A DNA stretch of 64,000 bases, from assembly GCF_003999995.1 (NCBI RefSeq), contig NZ_RJAD01000001.1:434001-498000 (forward strand), read 5' to 3'. This DNA comes from Microbacterium sulfonylureivorans (GTDB lineage Bacteria > Actinomycetota > Actinomycetes > Actinomycetales > Microbacteriaceae). The notes under the pieces are model-generated. The model was not told the origin of the DNA. It did no database searches and worked only from the letters and a program-made list of their open reading frames with translations. Made by a program: the position numbers and the translations under genes. How positions within the stretch are numbered: the stretch's first letter is position 1; each line of letters begins with the position of its first letter. Positions 16,060 through 24,436 of this stretch are shown here, one piece after another.

Positions 16060-17091
16060 ATGAGATTCCGGCCGCTGCGATCAGCCCCCGCCCCCGACAC
16101 CGAGCGCGTGACGGTGGTCGACCCGCCCGCCACGATGGACGCCGTCGTGTTCCCCGCCGCCGGCGGTCCCGAAGCCCTGCGAACGGCATCGGTCCCCGTC
16201 CCTTCGCCCGTGATCAGCGAGCTGCTCGTGCGCGTCGTGGCGGCGGGCGTGAACCCGATCGACGCGAAGACCCGCTCCGGGGCGGGCGTCTCGGGCCAGA
16301 TCCCGGCGTTCCCCTCCACCCTCGGGTTCGACTTCAGCGGGATCGTCGTGAAGAGCCCCTACGACTCGCACCCGTTCGCACCGGGCACGCCGGTGTTCGG
16401 CATGGCGGCCTTCCCCCGTTCGGGCGGCACCTATGCCGAGTACGCCGTCGTCCCCTCGCTCTCTGTGGCGCGCAAGCCCGCGTCGCTCTCGCACGTCGAG
16501 GCCGCCGGCGTGCCGCTCGCGGCGCTGACGGCGTGGGGCCTCGTGGTCGAGACGGCGCACGCGCACGAGGGCCAGCGCATCCTCATCCACGCCGGCAGCG
16601 GCGGGGTCGGCCACTTCGCCGTGCAGTTCGCCGCCTACTTCGGGGCGCACGTCACCGTGACGGCATCCGCACGGAACGCCTCGTGGCTGCGCGAGCTCGG
16701 CGCGGCCGTGGTCATCGATTACACGACCACGCGCTTCGAGGAGGTGATCGCGGACGTCGATGTGGTCATCGACCTCGTCGGCAACCTGCAGGACCGCATC
16801 GGCGGCCGCTCGCTGAGCGTGCTGCGCCCCGGCGGGCTCTACATCGTGGTGCCCACCGGGTCATGGCCGGGGTACGCGGAGGCGGCGGCCGCGGCGGGCG
16901 TCCGCGCCACGAACTACAAGGTCATCCCCGACGGCGGGGCGCTGGCGACCGTCGGGCGGCTGCTCGACTCCGGCGCCGTGCAGGTCTACATCGACCGGGT
17001 GTTCGACCTGGGCGATGCCGCGGCGGCGCATCGCATGCTCGAGGAGGGCCACACGCGGGGCAAGATCGTGCTCCGCGTCAGCGACGACTGA
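16060..17091 (+). CDS. Zinc-free MDR family NADP-dependent oxidoreductase
   Basis: This 343-residue protein belongs to the quinone-oxidoreductase branch of medium-chain dehydrogenases. The nucleotide motif HAGSGGVGHFAVQFA lies in the middle. The zinc-ligand pattern of alcohol dehydrogenases is absent, and the C-terminal GKIVLRV is typical of the group. It probably reduces quinones or alpha,beta-unsaturated carbonyls with NADPH. A clear GGAAGGAG ribosome site (16046-16053) sets the start at 16060 rather than at an earlier GTG. It stands alone between a terminator and the convergent lysG gene. Confidence 0.88.
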   Translation: MRFRPLRSAPAPDTERVTVVDPPATMDAVVFPAAGGPEALRTASVPVPSPVISELLVRVVAAGVNPIDAKTRSGAGVSGQIPAFPSTLGFDFSGIVVKSPYDSHPFAPGTPVFGMAAFPRSGGTYAEYAVVPSLSVARKPASLSHVEAAGVPLAALTAWGLVVETAHAHEGQRILIHAGSGGVGHFAVQFAAYFGAHVTVTASARNASWLRELGAAVVIDYTTTRFEEVIADVDVVIDLVGNLQDRIGGRSLSVLRPGGLYIVVPTGSWPGYAEAAAAAGVRATNYKVIPDGGALATVGRLLDSGAVQVYIDRVFDLGDAAAAHRMLEEGHTRGKIVLRVSDD

Positions 17092-17168
17092 TCGTCCGGG
17101 CCGGCGTTCGCGGCGCGTTCCGCACGCGGGCGACGGCCGCCCCGGGGCGCGCCGCACCGACCCGAGCG

Positions 17169-18068
17169 TCAGCTCGCCGGCGACGGGGTGAGCACCCTGC
17201 GGCCCTCCGCGACGATCTCGTCGGCGATCGCGTCGAGCAGCGGCGACCGGAGGTTCCACTGCTGCCAGTGCAGCGGCACGTCGATCGGCGGGCCGCCCAG
17301 CAGCACCAGCTCGCCGCGTGCGAGGGCCTCGTGCGACTGGAACCGCGGCAGCAGCGCCCACCCGAGGCCGAGCCGCACCGACGTCGCGAAGTCGCTCGAC
17401 GCGGGGACGTAGTGCCGGGGCGGCCGCGAGGGATCGACCCCCTGCGAGGCCAGCCATTCGTTCTGCAGGTCGTCCCTGCGGTCGAAGTCCACGAGCGGCG
17501 CCGTCTCGAGCGCGGTCGGGAGGTCGCCGTCGAGCGATCGCTCGACGAAGCCCGGAGTCGCGACGGCCTCGTACCTCATCGCTCCCAGGCCGCTGACGCG
17601 GCATCCCGCCACCGGCGTCGCGCGCGAGGTGACCGCGCCCATCACGGTGCCCGCCTCGAGCAGTCCGGCGGTGAAGTCCTGATCGTCGCGGTGGAGCTCG
17701 AAGACGACCGGATGCCGCTGCGACAGCCGTGCGAGGGGCTGAAGGAACCACGTGGCGAGCGAGTCGGCGTTCACCGCGAGCGGCACCGACGTGCGGGTCC
17801 GGTCGTCGGGATCGGCTCCCAGCTCGGCGAGCGTGTCGTGCTCGAGCAGGGCGGCCTGGCGTGCGAGCCGGATCACCGCCGCGCCGGCCTCCGTCGCCCG
17901 GACCGGCTTGGACCGCACGAGCACGACCCGCCCGAGCTGCTCCTCGAGCGCCTTGATGCGCTGGCTGACCGCGGACGGAGTGATGTGCAGACGGCGGGCT
18001 GCGGCATCCAGCGTGCCTTCGTCCACGACGACGGCCACGGTCTCGGCGAGTTCGAACGGAATGCGCAT
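17169..18068 (-). CDS. lysG: LysR family regulator of lysine/arginine export (ArgP/LysG)
   Basis: This 299-residue LysR-type activator has its N-terminal helix-turn-helix near residues 17-40 (LDAAARRLHITPSAVSQRIKALE) and a C-terminal effector domain ending normally. Its divergence from a LysE exporter reproduces the lysEG arrangement of Corynebacterium, in which LysG with bound Lys, Arg or His activates the exporter. I prefer the ATG at 18068; a TTG at 18071 is in frame. A TAGCCT -10 (18082-18077 on the minus strand) ends 8 bases before the ATG, so the mRNA should be leaderless. Confidence 0.9.
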   Translation of the reverse strand: MRIPFELAETVAVVVDEGTLDAAARRLHITPSAVSQRIKALEEQLGRVVLVRSKPVRATEAGAAVIRLARQAALLEHDTLAELGADPDDRTRTSVPLAVNADSLATWFLQPLARLSQRHPVVFELHRDDQDFTAGLLEAGTVMGAVTSRATPVAGCRVSGLGAMRYEAVATPGFVERSLDGDLPTALETAPLVDFDRRDDLQNEWLASQGVDPSRPPRHYVPASSDFATSVRLGLGWALLPRFQSHEALARGELVLLGGPPIDVPLHWQQWNLRSPLLDAIADEIVAEGRRVLTPSPAS

Positions 18069-18139
18069 CAACAGTCAGGCTAATGCACCTGAAGAATGAT
18101 GAGCTGGACTGAATCAGATGTCGCGCCTACCGTCGAAGG
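18069..18139. promoter_or_regulatory. lysG-lysE divergent control region
   Basis: These 71 bases hold back-to-back -10 elements: TAGCCT for lysG (minus) and TACCGT (18128-18133) for lysE. The dyad CAGG-N8-CCTG (18076-18091) and the palindrome-like CTGGACTGAATCAG (18103-18116) are candidate LysR-type binding boxes. The lysG promoter overlaps the first, consistent with autorepression. Confidence 0.5.
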
Positions 18140-18796
18140 GTGCTCCCCACTCTCCTCGCCGGTCTCGGCCTCGGCTTCTCGCTGATCATCGCGATCGGCG
18201 CGCAGAACCTGTTCGTGCTGCGCCAGGGCTTGCGCAGGGAGCACGTCTTCGTGGTCGCGGCGATCTGCGCGGCATCCGATGCGGTCCTCATCGCCCTCGG
18301 CGTCTCGGGCATCGGATTCGTGCTGCAGGCCGTGCCGTGGCTCGTCGACGTCGTCCGCTGGGCCGGCGCCGCCTTCCTCGTCGTGTACGGGCTCCTCGCG
18401 GCGCGGCGCGCGTGGCGCCCGTCCGACCAGGCGCTCACGGTGACGGATGCCGCGTCCCCCGGCTCCGCCGGCGCCACGACGCCGGGGGCCGCCACCACGA
18501 CCCGCACGCGCCTTCTGCCGGTGGTGCTGGCCTGCCTCGCGCTGACGTGGCTGAACCCTCACGTGTACCTCGACACGGTCTTCCTGCTGGGAACGGTCGC
18601 CAGCACCCACGGAGACCAGCGCTGGATCTTCGCCGCAGGCGCGATGGCGGCCAGCGTCATCTGGTTCTTCGGCCTGGCGTTCGGCGCGCGCTACCTCGGC
18701 CGGTGGCTCTCCACGCCCCGCGCCTGGCGGATCCTCGACGCCGTGATCGCCGTCGTGATGATCGGCCTCGGGGTCAGCCTGGTGCTCCCCCACTGA
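18140..18796 (+). CDS. lysE: LysE family basic amino-acid exporter
   Basis: This 218-residue inner-membrane exporter has about six hydrophobic segments. The N-terminal IAIGAQNLFVLRQGL and the central LTWLNPHVYLDTVFLLG are signature regions of LysE/ArgO. A variable loop rich in Ala, Thr and Gly (about 100-125) separates the halves. It should expel excess L-lysine or L-arginine, for example during growth on peptides. The GTG at 18140 is preceded by TACCGT ending 6 bases upstream, so the gene is probably leaderless. It ends 3 bases before the convergent DUF1801 gene. Confidence 0.93.
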   Translation: MLPTLLAGLGLGFSLIIAIGAQNLFVLRQGLRREHVFVVAAICAASDAVLIALGVSGIGFVLQAVPWLVDVVRWAGAAFLVVYGLLAARRAWRPSDQALTVTDAASPGSAGATTPGAATTTRTRLLPVVLACLALTWLNPHVYLDTVFLLGTVASTHGDQRWIFAAGAMAASVIWFFGLAFGARYLGRWLSTPRAWRILDAVIAVVMIGLGVSLVLPH

Positions 18797-18799
18797 CGT

Positions 18800-19153
18800 T
18801 CAGCCCTCGATCTGCACCCTGCGGGCGTTCACGAGCGCGCGCACGACGTCGTCCGGCAGCGGCTGATCGGGCTGGAAGCGGATGGTGCCCTTGTCGAGCC
18901 CGATCCCGGGGTGGTCCGCCAGTGCGTCTGCGACCGCCGACACAGCGGCCGGGCTGAAGGGGTACACGCCGATGTGCTTCTTGGCGCGCATCACCGAGAT
19001 CAGCGGCTTCCCGCGGTACACGAGCGCCGGCATCCCGTAGCCCAGTCCCTGCTCGGCGTCGGGAACCTCCTGGCGCGCGATCGCGTAGAGGTGCGCGATC
19101 GGCTCGCGGTCGGCCGGGTCGAGGTCTGCGAGGAGGTCGTCGACGGTTCCCAT
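18800..19153 (-). CDS. DUF1801 / YdhG-like protein
   Basis: This 117-residue cytosolic protein has the DUF1801 pattern: an N-terminal helical part, then YGMPALVYRGKPLISVMRAKKHIGVYPFS and GTIRFQPDQPLP near the end. Relatives fold like frataxin-type iron proteins, but a real role is not established. The ATG at 19153 is preceded by a CAGGAT -10-like element 6 bases upstream and has no clear ribosome site. It is single and convergent with lysE. Confidence 0.85.
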   Translation of the reverse strand: MGTVDDLLADLDPADREPIAHLYAIARQEVPDAEQGLGYGMPALVYRGKPLISVMRAKKHIGVYPFSPAAVSAVADALADHPGIGLDKGTIRFQPDQPLPDDVVRALVNARRVQIEG

Positions 19154-19212
19154 GCAGGCATCCTGTCACCCTCCCCTCGCGATCGGCACCCCGGCCACGG
19201 CACGATGGAGGC

Positions 19213-19488
19213 ATGAGACGGGTCCACGTGGTCGTGCGCGGCGACGTGCAGGGCGTCGGCTACCGATACACGATGCGAATGGTCGCCCGTGAGGCGGGCG
19301 TGACCGGCTGGGTGCGCAACCGCCGCGACGGCACCGTCGAAGCCGAGGTCGAGGGCGACGACGGGCAGGTCGACGAGGTGCTCGCTTGGATGGCCGAGGG
19401 TCCGCCCGGTTCGCGGGTCGCCGAGGCGACGGTGACGGATGCCCCGCCCGCCGGCGACCGGTCCTTCGAGGTGCGCCCGACCGGGTAG
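19213..19488 (+). CDS. acyP: Acylphosphatase
   Basis: This 91-residue enzyme hydrolyses acyl phosphates such as 1,3-bisphosphoglycerate or acetyl phosphate. Both catalytic residues are visible in conserved context: the Arg in GDVQGVGYRYT and the Asn in GWVRNRRDGTVE. Length is normal for the family. It ends 8 bases before the convergent ABC ATPase gene. GGAGG sits almost against the ATG, and a CACGAT element lies 6 bases upstream, so translation may be leaderless. Confidence 0.95.
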   Translation: MRRVHVVVRGDVQGVGYRYTMRMVAREAGVTGWVRNRRDGTVEAEVEGDDGQVDEVLAWMAEGPPGSRVAEATVTDAPPAGDRSFEVRPTG

Positions 19489-19496
19489 GCGGCCTA

Positions 19497-20315
19497 CTAC
19501 TCCTCGAAAGGGCGGAGGATCCGATCGATGAAGCGACGGGTGCGCTCGTGCGTCGGTGCCGTGAACAGGTCCTTCGGAGCACCCCGCTCGAGGATGACGC
19601 CGTCGTCGAAGAACAGGACCTCGTCGGCGACCTGCCGGGCGAACGCGAGCTCGTGCGTCACGATGACCATCGTCCAGCCCTCCTCCGCCAGCTCCTTGAG
19701 CACGAGCAGCACCTCGCCCACCAGCTCGGAGTCCAGTGCGCTCGTCGGCTCGTCGAACAGCAGCAGCGACGGCTGGAGCGCGAGGGCGCGCACGATCCCG
19801 ACGCGCTGCTGCTGACCGCCAGACAGCTCGAACGGCAGAGCGTCGCGCTTCTCGGTCAGCCCGACGCGATCGAGCAGCGCCTCCGCCCGGGCGATCGCCT
19901 CGGCCTTCGGAACCTTGTGCGCGTGCACCGGACCCTCGATGACGTTCTGGAGCACCGTCCGATGCGGGAACAGGTTGTGGTGCTGGAACACCATCGCCGA
20001 GCGGTCACGGAGGGCGATGCGGCCCGCCTTCGAGACCGGCTTCGCGAAGTCGATCTCCGGTCCGCCCTCGAACGCGAGGATCCCTGCCTCCGGGATCTCC
20101 AGGCCGTTGAGCGAGCGCAGCACGGTGGTCTTGCCCGACCCGCTCGGTCCGATCAGCGCCACGACCTCGCCGCGACGCACGTCGAAGTCGACGCCGTGGA
20201 GCACCGTGTTCGCGCCGAAGCTCTTGGTCAGGCCGCTGACCCGCAGCAGCGGCCGGTCATCGCCCGGAGTGGGCGGGGCGAGAGCGTCGTCGCCGGGGGC
20301 GTCAGTGGGCGACAT
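19497..20315 (-). CDS. Polar amino-acid ABC importer, ATP-binding protein
   Basis: This 272-residue ATPase is of the GlnQ/TcyN class. Walker A is GPSGSGKTT, the family marker VFQHHNLFPHRTVLQNV follows, then LSGGQQQR and LLFDEPTSALD with THELAFARQVAD. A Pro/Asp-rich N-terminal extension of about 30 residues precedes the ATPase. I chose the ATG at 20315, which overlaps the permease gene by 14 bases; an upstream in-frame ATG would overlap it by 41. Together with the permease and binding protein this forms an importer, probably for cystine, glutamate or another polar amino acid. Confidence 0.93.
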   Translation of the reverse strand: MSPTDAPGDDALAPPTPGDDRPLLRVSGLTKSFGANTVLHGVDFDVRRGEVVALIGPSGSGKTTVLRSLNGLEIPEAGILAFEGGPEIDFAKPVSKAGRIALRDRSAMVFQHHNLFPHRTVLQNVIEGPVHAHKVPKAEAIARAEALLDRVGLTEKRDALPFELSGGQQQRVGIVRALALQPSLLLFDEPTSALDSELVGEVLLVLKELAEEGWTMVIVTHELAFARQVADEVLFFDDGVILERGAPKDLFTAPTHERTRRFIDRILRPFEE

Positions 20316-21033
20316 AGCGGTCGAGCCTCCGTTCGATCGCACTCTGCCCGGCCGAGAGCACGAGGCAGAAGAGCCAGTAGATGAGCGCGGCCTCGAGGTA
20401 GATCGCCAGGAACTCGAAGGTGAATGCGGCGATCTGCTGGGCGGTGCGGGTCAGCTCGGTGACGAGGATCACCGACGCGAGCGAGGTGTCCTTCACGAGC
20501 GAGATGAAGGTGTTCGACAGCGGCGGCACCGACACCCTCGCGGCCTGCGGGAGCACGATGCGGGTCAGGGTCTGCGTCGGCGAGAAGCCGACCGTGTGCC
20601 CGGCCTCCCACTGGCCCTTCGGCACCGAGAGGATGGCCGCCCGGATCACCTCGGCTGCGTAGCCGCCCACGTTGAGGGAGAACGCGATGATCGCCGCCGG
20701 CCAGGGGTCGATCACCACCCCGATCGATGGGAGGCCGTAGAAGATCACGAACAGCTGGACGAGGAGCGGCGTTCCGCGGATCACCGACACGTAGAACCGG
20801 GCGATGCTCGAGAGCACCGGGTTCGGGGAGAGCCGAAGCAGGGCGACGGCGAGGGCGATCACCAGTCCGAGGGCGAACGACGCCAGCGCGAGCGGGATCG
20901 TCGCGGTCAGGCCCGCGAGCAGCAGCGGCCAGAACGAGTCGACGAGCAGCTGCCACACGTCGTCGCCCGAACCGGCGGTCTCCGCCGGCGCCGGCGACAG
21001 CACGTGGACGAGCAGCGTCCGAGTGTCAGCCAT
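20302..21033 (-). CDS. Polar amino-acid ABC importer, permease
   Basis: This 243-residue HisM/GlnP-type permease has about five helices. RGTPLLVQLFVIFYGLP is the family's signature, and the EAA-like coupling loop lies at GQWEAGHTVGFSPTQTLTRIVLPQA. The start is set at the ATG at 21033 by an adjacent GGGGAAGGA ribosome site; an upstream ATG has none. It is separated from the binding-protein gene by a hairpin at 21068-21094. Confidence 0.93.
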   Translation of the reverse strand: MADTRTLLVHVLSPAPAETAGSGDDVWQLLVDSFWPLLLAGLTATIPLALASFALGLVIALAVALLRLSPNPVLSSIARFYVSVIRGTPLLVQLFVIFYGLPSIGVVIDPWPAAIIAFSLNVGGYAAEVIRAAILSVPKGQWEAGHTVGFSPTQTLTRIVLPQAARVSVPPLSNTFISLVKDTSLASVILVTELTRTAQQIAAFTFEFLAIYLEAALIYWLFCLVLSAGQSAIERRLDRYVAH

Positions 21034-21067
21034 ACACGGTCCTTCCCCGAAGCGGCCGAACATGCCG

Positions 21068-21094
21068 CCGCCCGCCCCAAACTAGGGCGGGCGG
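21068..21094 (-). terminator. Intra-operon hairpin between binding protein and permease
   Basis: A perfect 10-bp GC stem has arms 21068-21077 and 21085-21094 and a 7-base loop. It lies 10 bases after the binding-protein stop and before the permease ribosome site. Such hairpins partly terminate or protect the upstream message, giving more binding protein than membrane parts. Confidence 0.6.
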
Positions 21095-21104
21095 GGCGGG
21101 AGGT

Positions 21105-21908
21105 CTACTCGGTGACGTCGGCGCCGAAGTACTTCTCGCTGATCTCGGCGAGAACGCCTTCCTCGCGCAGCTCCGCGAGCGCTCCGTCGATCGCCTCGAC
21201 CAGTGCGTCCTTGTCCTTCGTCAGCGCGAAGGCGTTGTACGCGGGGTCGTCGGTCTCGGCGGCGATCTTGAGCCCGGTCGGACCCTCGCTCGTCTCGTAG
21301 TCGAGGAACGTGAGGTTGTCGTTGATCGTGGCGTCGACGCGGCCTTGCTGGAGCAGTGCGACGGCCTGGGCCCAGCCCTCGACGGCCTCGACGGTCGCGC
21401 CGCTCGCCTGGGCGAGCTCGTACCAGTTGCTCGTCAGCGACTGCGCGGTCGTCTTTCCGGCGAGGTCGTCGAAGCTCGAGATCGAGTCGTCGTCCTCGAG
21501 CACGACGATGACGCCGGGCGAGACGGTGTACGGCTCGCTGAAGAGGTACTTCTCCTCGCGCTCCGGGTTGATGGAGACCTGATTGGCGATGACGTCGAAC
21601 CGTCCGGCGTCGAGCCCGGCGAAGATCGCGTCCCACTGCGTCTCCTCGAACGCGATCTCGAGCCCGAGCTTGTCGGCGACGGCCTCCGCGATCTCGACGT
21701 CGAACCCGACGAGCCTGCCGGTCTCGTCGTGGAACGTGAAGGGCCGGTAGGTGCCTTCGGTGGCGACCGTGAGCGTGCCCTCGGTGGTGAGGCCGTAGTC
21801 GTCGCCTCCGGCGGACGCGGAGGGCTCCGGCGACGCGGAGCTGCACGCCGACAACGTGAGGGCGGCAGTGGCGGCGAGGACGAGGGCGGTGATGCGACGG
21901 CGAGACAT
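21105..21908 (-). CDS. Polar amino-acid ABC importer, substrate-binding lipoprotein
   Basis: This 267-residue extracytoplasmic protein has a lipoprotein signal (basic MSRRR, hydrophobic core, lipobox LSAC with Cys22). The SBP family 3 fold is evident: GTLTVATEGTYRPFTF, GFDVEIAEAVADKLG, WDAIFAGLDAGRFDVI and the late DYETSEG region. The ligand pattern resembles cystine/polar amino-acid binders, but the substrate is not certain. The ATG at 21908 starts directly at the signal peptide. It is first in a three-gene operon. Confidence 0.93.
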   Translation of the reverse strand: MSRRRITALVLAATAALTLSACSSASPEPSASAGGDDYGLTTEGTLTVATEGTYRPFTFHDETGRLVGFDVEIAEAVADKLGLEIAFEETQWDAIFAGLDAGRFDVIANQVSINPEREEKYLFSEPYTVSPGVIVVLEDDDSISSFDDLAGKTTAQSLTSNWYELAQASGATVEAVEGWAQAVALLQQGRVDATINDNLTFLDYETSEGPTGLKIAAETDDPAYNAFALTKDKDALVEAIDGALAELREEGVLAEISEKYFGADVTE

Positions 21909-22045
21909 GGCTGATTCCTGGTGCTGTTTCGAGCGGGCGTGTGGCCCGCGGAGGACATTCCAGTACAGCACGCTCCCGGGCGCCGGGGGCCATCGCGTTA
22001 CGCTCCGTTGCCGCGCTCTCGGGGTTCAGCCCGGACCTGTCGCGT

Positions 22046-23092
22046 TCAGTCGGGGACGCCCGCGACGAGCTCGTCGAAGACCTCGACGGCATCTTCGCGC
22101 ACCGAGAGGCCCGCCGCCTGGCCCGCCCACAGCGACACGAGATCGCCGTCGCCGCGCCGGCCGGCCTCGGCGCGGAACAGGCCGGTCAGCCAGTTCTGCG
22201 CCGGGAATGGCGCGATGACCCCCGCGGTCTCGATGTGCCGCATGGCGCGATTCGGGATGCCGCGCGCCAGGCGCCCGCTCATCGCCCGGGTCAGCACGGT
22301 GTCGGTGTCGGCCGCGCCGGCGAGCGCACGGCGGTGCGCGTCGGTGGCGGCCGACTGCCGCGTCCGGAGGAACGCGGTGCCGACCTGGGCGCCCTGGGCG
22401 CCGAGCGCGAACGCCGCGCGAACGCCGCGACGATCGGCGATGCCGCCGGCCGCGATGACGGGGACGCGCACCGCGTCGACGACCTGCGGCACGAGCGCGA
22501 ACGTCCCGACGAGGGACTCCTCGGCGCTCCGGAGGAAAGAGATGCGGTGGCCGCCCGCCTCTGCGCCGCTCGCGACGACGGCGTCGACGCCCGCGGACTC
22601 GAGGGCCACCGCCTCGGCGACCGTGGTCGCGGTTCCGATGATCCGGATGCCTCTCCCCCGCGCGGCGTCGACGAGCGCCTCGTCGGGCACGCCGTAGACC
22701 ACGCTCAGCACGGCGGGCGCGGCATCCAGCACCGCCTCCACCTGCTCGGCGGTGTCGGGGAGGAACCGCTCCGGAGTCTCGGGCAGCGCCACGCCTGCGG
22801 CCTCGAGGAGCGGCGCGAGTGCGTCGCGGGCCGGGCCCAGATCGACGTCGGCCGGCATGATCTCGTCGCCTGTCGGAAGCCAGATGTTGAGGGCGAACGG
22901 CCGGGCGGTGTTCTCATGCAGCTGCGCGGCCGTCTCGCGGATGCGGTCGCCCGAGTACCCGTACAGACCGTACGACCCGAGGCCGCCCCGGTCGCTCACG
23001 GCCCCGGTCAGGGCGATCGACGACAGCCCGCCGAACGGGCCGAGGATGATCGGCGCATCGATGCCGAGGACGGTGGTGAGATGCGAGGGCAT
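22046..23092 (-). CDS. Nitronate monooxygenase (2-nitropropane dioxygenase family)
   Basis: This 348-residue FMN-dependent TIM-barrel protein has the segments APIILGPFGG at the N-terminus, ASGAEAGGH with the catalytic-type His, VIAAGGIADRRGV and GAQGAQVGTAFL for phosphate binding. It should oxidise alkyl nitronates or related carbanions to carbonyl compounds and nitrite. The ATG at 23092 has a TAGCGT -10 on the minus strand (23104-23099) ending 6 bases upstream, so it is probably leaderless. It stands alone after the ribosomal-protein terminator. Confidence 0.9.
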   Translation of the reverse strand: MPSHLTTVLGIDAPIILGPFGGLSSIALTGAVSDRGGLGSYGLYGYSGDRIRETAAQLHENTARPFALNIWLPTGDEIMPADVDLGPARDALAPLLEAAGVALPETPERFLPDTAEQVEAVLDAAPAVLSVVYGVPDEALVDAARGRGIRIIGTATTVAEAVALESAGVDAVVASGAEAGGHRISFLRSAEESLVGTFALVPQVVDAVRVPVIAAGGIADRRGVRAAFALGAQGAQVGTAFLRTRQSAATDAHRRALAGAADTDTVLTRAMSGRLARGIPNRAMRHIETAGVIAPFPAQNWLTGLFRAEAGRRGDGDLVSLWAGQAAGLSVREDAVEVFDELVAGVPD

Positions 23093-23150
23093 GCTCCGAC
23101 GCTACTCCGGCGCTGAGCCTGCGGACGCGCGGCGGTCGCCGCCGACGACG

Positions 23151-23180
23151 ACGGGGCCCCACCCGAAGGTGGAGCCCCGT
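23151..23180 (-). terminator. Terminator of the rplK-rplA operon
   Basis: A 13-bp stem with one mismatch, arms 23151-23163 and 23168-23180, lies 18 bases beyond the rplA stop on the minus strand. The arms contain CGGGGC/GCCCCG. Confidence 0.78.
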
Positions 23181-23197
23181 GCGTTCCGATCCGAGGA

Positions 23198-23887
23198 TCA
23201 GATGGAGTTGACGTCCAGCGGGATGCCGGGGCCGAACGTGGTCGACACGGCGCCCTTCTGGATGTAACGGCCCTTCGAGCTCGACGGCTTCAGACGCACG
23301 ATCTCCTCGAGCGCCGCGGCGAGGTTCTCGTCGAGCTGCTCTGCGGTGAACGACGCCTTGCCGACGACGAAGTGCACGTTGGCGTGCTTGTCGACGCGGA
23401 ACTCGATCTTGCCGCCCTTGATCTCCTCCACGGCCTTGGCCGGGTTGGGGGTCACGGTGCCGGTCTTGGGGTTGGGCATGAGGCCACGGGGACCCAGCAC
23501 CTTACCCAGGCGACCGACCTGGCCCATGAGCTCGGGCGTCGAGACGGCCGCGTCGAACGCGGTGTAGCCGCCGGCGACCTTCTCGATGAGCTCGGCGCCG
23601 CCGACCTCGTCGGCACCCGCGGCGATGGCGGCCTCAGCGGCCGGACCCGTCGCGAACACGATGACGCGGGCGGTCTTGCCGGTGCCGTGCGGGAGGATGA
23701 CGGTGCCGCGCACCATCTGGTCCGCCTTGCGCGGGTCGACGGCGAGCTTGAGCGCGACCTCGACGGTCGAGTCGAACTTGGCCGAACCCGTCTGCTTCGC
23801 GAGCGCGACGGCCTCGGTGGGGGTGTAGAACTTGTCCGCCTCGATCTTGGCGGCTGCGGCCCGGAAGGCCTTGGACTTGGTTGCCAT
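23198..23887 (-). CDS. rplA: 50S ribosomal protein L1
   Basis: This 229-residue ribosomal protein binds 23S rRNA at the L1 stalk and is known in bacteria to repress its own operon by binding the leader mRNA. The conserved [36 protein letters not shown] and the KSKAF N-terminus identify it. An AGAGGAA ribosome site precedes the ATG. It follows rplK by 15 bases and is the last gene of the block. Confidence 0.98.
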   Translation of the reverse strand: MATKSKAFRAAAAKIEADKFYTPTEAVALAKQTGSAKFDSTVEVALKLAVDPRKADQMVRGTVILPHGTGKTARVIVFATGPAAEAAIAAGADEVGGAELIEKVAGGYTAFDAAVSTPELMGQVGRLGKVLGPRGLMPNPKTGTVTPNPAKAVEEIKGGKIEFRVDKHANVHFVVGKASFTAEQLDENLAAALEEIVRLKPSSSKGRYIQKGAVSTTFGPGIPLDVNSI

Positions 23888-23902
23888 GATTCCTCTTACC
23901 CC

Positions 23903-24334
23903 TCAGTCCTCGACCGTGATGCCCATGGAACGGGCGGTGCCGGCGATGATCTTCGAGGCTGCCTCGATGTCGTTCGCGTTCAGGTCGGGCTGCTTCGCCT
24001 CGGCGATCTGCCGCACCTGCTCCTTGGTGAGCTTGGCCACCTTGGTCGTGTGCGGGGTCGGCGAGCCCTTCTGGACGCCTGCGGCCTTCTTGATGAGCTC
24101 AGCGGCCGGCGGGGTCTTCAGGATGAACGTGAAGCTGCGGTCCTCGTAGACGGTGATCTCCACGGGGATGACGTTGCCGCGCTGCGACTCGGTCGCGGCG
24201 TTGTACGCCTTGCAGAACTCCATGATGTTGACGCCATGCTGACCGAGCGCGGGGCCGATCGGCGGCGCCGGGTTGGCTGCACCGGCGTTGATCTGAAGCT
24301 TGATCAGGCCGGTCACCTTCTTCTTCGGTGCCAT
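23903..24334 (-). CDS. rplK: 50S ribosomal protein L11
   Basis: This 143-residue protein forms the GTPase-associated centre with 23S rRNA and is needed for stringent-response activation on ribosomes. The N-terminal [31 protein letters not shown] is the invariant L11 signature. The ribosome site AAAGGAAAG precedes the ATG. A 102-base gap with several hairpins separates it from nusG. Confidence 0.98.
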   Translation of the reverse strand: MAPKKKVTGLIKLQINAGAANPAPPIGPALGQHGVNIMEFCKAYNAATESQRGNVIPVEITVYEDRSFTFILKTPPAAELIKKAAGVQKGSPTPHTTKVAKLTKEQVRQIAEAKQPDLNANDIEAASKIIAGTARSMGITVED

Positions 24335-24354
24335 TCTTCTTTCCTTTCATCGAG

Positions 24355-24427
24355 CGGATGCCGTGAGGCATCCGTTCTCCCGCACACCCGGCGTTTCCGG
24401 GCAGCGGTTCTCCCGGGAGACCCGGGA
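24355..24427 (-). other. Hairpin-rich nusG-rplK intergenic region
   Basis: Three inverted repeats lie between nusG and rplK: 24355-24362 with 24367-24374 (GGATGCC type, 4-base loop), a CCCGG/CCGGG pair near 24388-24401, and TCCCGGG/CCCGGGA (24411-24417 and 24421-24427). They may terminate part of the nusG transcript, or form the rplK leader where L1 feedback could act. Confidence 0.5.
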
Positions 24428-24436
24428 AGTCTGTTG

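Noticed and set aside
18069..18139. Lysine riboswitch in front of lysE
   Set aside because: Only 71 bases are available and lysE is predicted leaderless, so there is no room for the aptamer; LysG control explains the region.
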